Source: Serilophus lunatus (lineage: Eukaryota > Chordata > Aves > Passeriformes > Eurylaimidae). Taken from it: a DNA stretch of 64,000 nt. Under the pieces are notes generated by a model. That model had not been told where the DNA came from. It was given only the letters and a program-made list of their open reading frames with translations, and searched no databases. Both the position numbers and the translations under genes were made by a program. The stretch is taken from assembly GCA_013399895.1 (NCBI GenBank), contig VXBA01002855.1, positions 3,219,595 to 3,283,594 on the forward strand. Direction: 5' to 3'. Position 1 is the first letter of the stretch. Every line of letters starts with the position of its first letter. This document shows, in pieces, positions 63,831-64,000 of the stretch.

Positions 63831-64000
63831 AGTCAGCAGTCTTATTCTAGTAAAAGAAAGCTTTTGTGTTTGTGAAAGCCAAGAAAAACAATGGGGAATT
63901 ACCCCACTTGAGTTAAATTGACAGCTTTTGCAACAGTATCATGTTGCATGTGGTGCTTTTAGCCTGCCTGGTTAATAGATCCTTGCAAATCTACACTCCA

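Larger units (their letters stand above)
62723..64000 (+). other. CREB1: CREB1 intron 7, partial
   Basis: The sequence after the GC donor runs to the window end without the final exon. The codons for the remainder of the basic region (EAARECRRKKKEYVK in the family) are not seen in any frame, so the intron extends beyond base 64000. It contains an (AG)9 microsatellite. Confidence 0.85.

Noticed and set aside
1..64000. CRISPR arrays, operons, prophage or other prokaryote-type systems
   Set aside because: There are no regular spacer repeats, no tightly packed genes and no ribosome-binding-site pattern; intron-exon structure and CR1 repeats show vertebrate nuclear DNA.

Overview
This is vertebrate nuclear DNA, most likely from a bird. 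Its recognisable interspersed repeats are CR1 LINE fragments, it shows no mammalian SINEs, and it is split into small exons and long introns with one CpG-rich promoter region. Nothing prokaryotic or plasmid-like is present: no operons, no CRISPR array and no insertion sequences. I could not determine the species.

Only one protein-coding gene can be supported: CREB1, the cAMP-responsive transcription factor, on the + strand. Six coding exons were placed to the base: 50897-51018 (with start codon 50905-50907), 54365-54511, 56376-56476, 59213-59355, 60706-60888 and 62572-62722. Together they encode residues 1-279 plus two bases of codon 280 of the short (327-residue, CREB-delta-type) form. They cover the Q1 activation domain, the kinase-inducible domain with its RRPSY phosphorylation site, the Q2 domain and the start of the basic region. 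The final exon, carrying the rest of the bZIP, lies beyond base 64000.

Layout: 1 to about 31760 is intergenic, with no exon I can support. It holds scattered AT-rich, homeodomain-motif-rich blocks that look like candidate conserved non-coding elements, and one small CpG-rich patch near 9.5 kb. At 31765-32376 a 5'-truncated, internally deleted CR1 runs directly into a CpG island (about 32340-33620). An 869-base run of N (32448-33316) removes the core of this island. By elimination the CREB1 promoter and non-coding exon 1 should be in that gap. 33317-50896 is intron 1. The remaining exons and introns fill the right end, with a second CR1 only 160 bases before exon 7.

The most interesting points are: a non-canonical GC splice donor after exon 7; weak donors after three consecutive exons (2-4); no visible alpha-peptide exon; a candidate cryptic exon in intron 4 that would truncate CREB1 just after its phosphorylation site; and a CR1 3' terminus whose last bases create a half-CRE at the edge of the CREB1 CpG island. 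I did not find a wholly new biological system.
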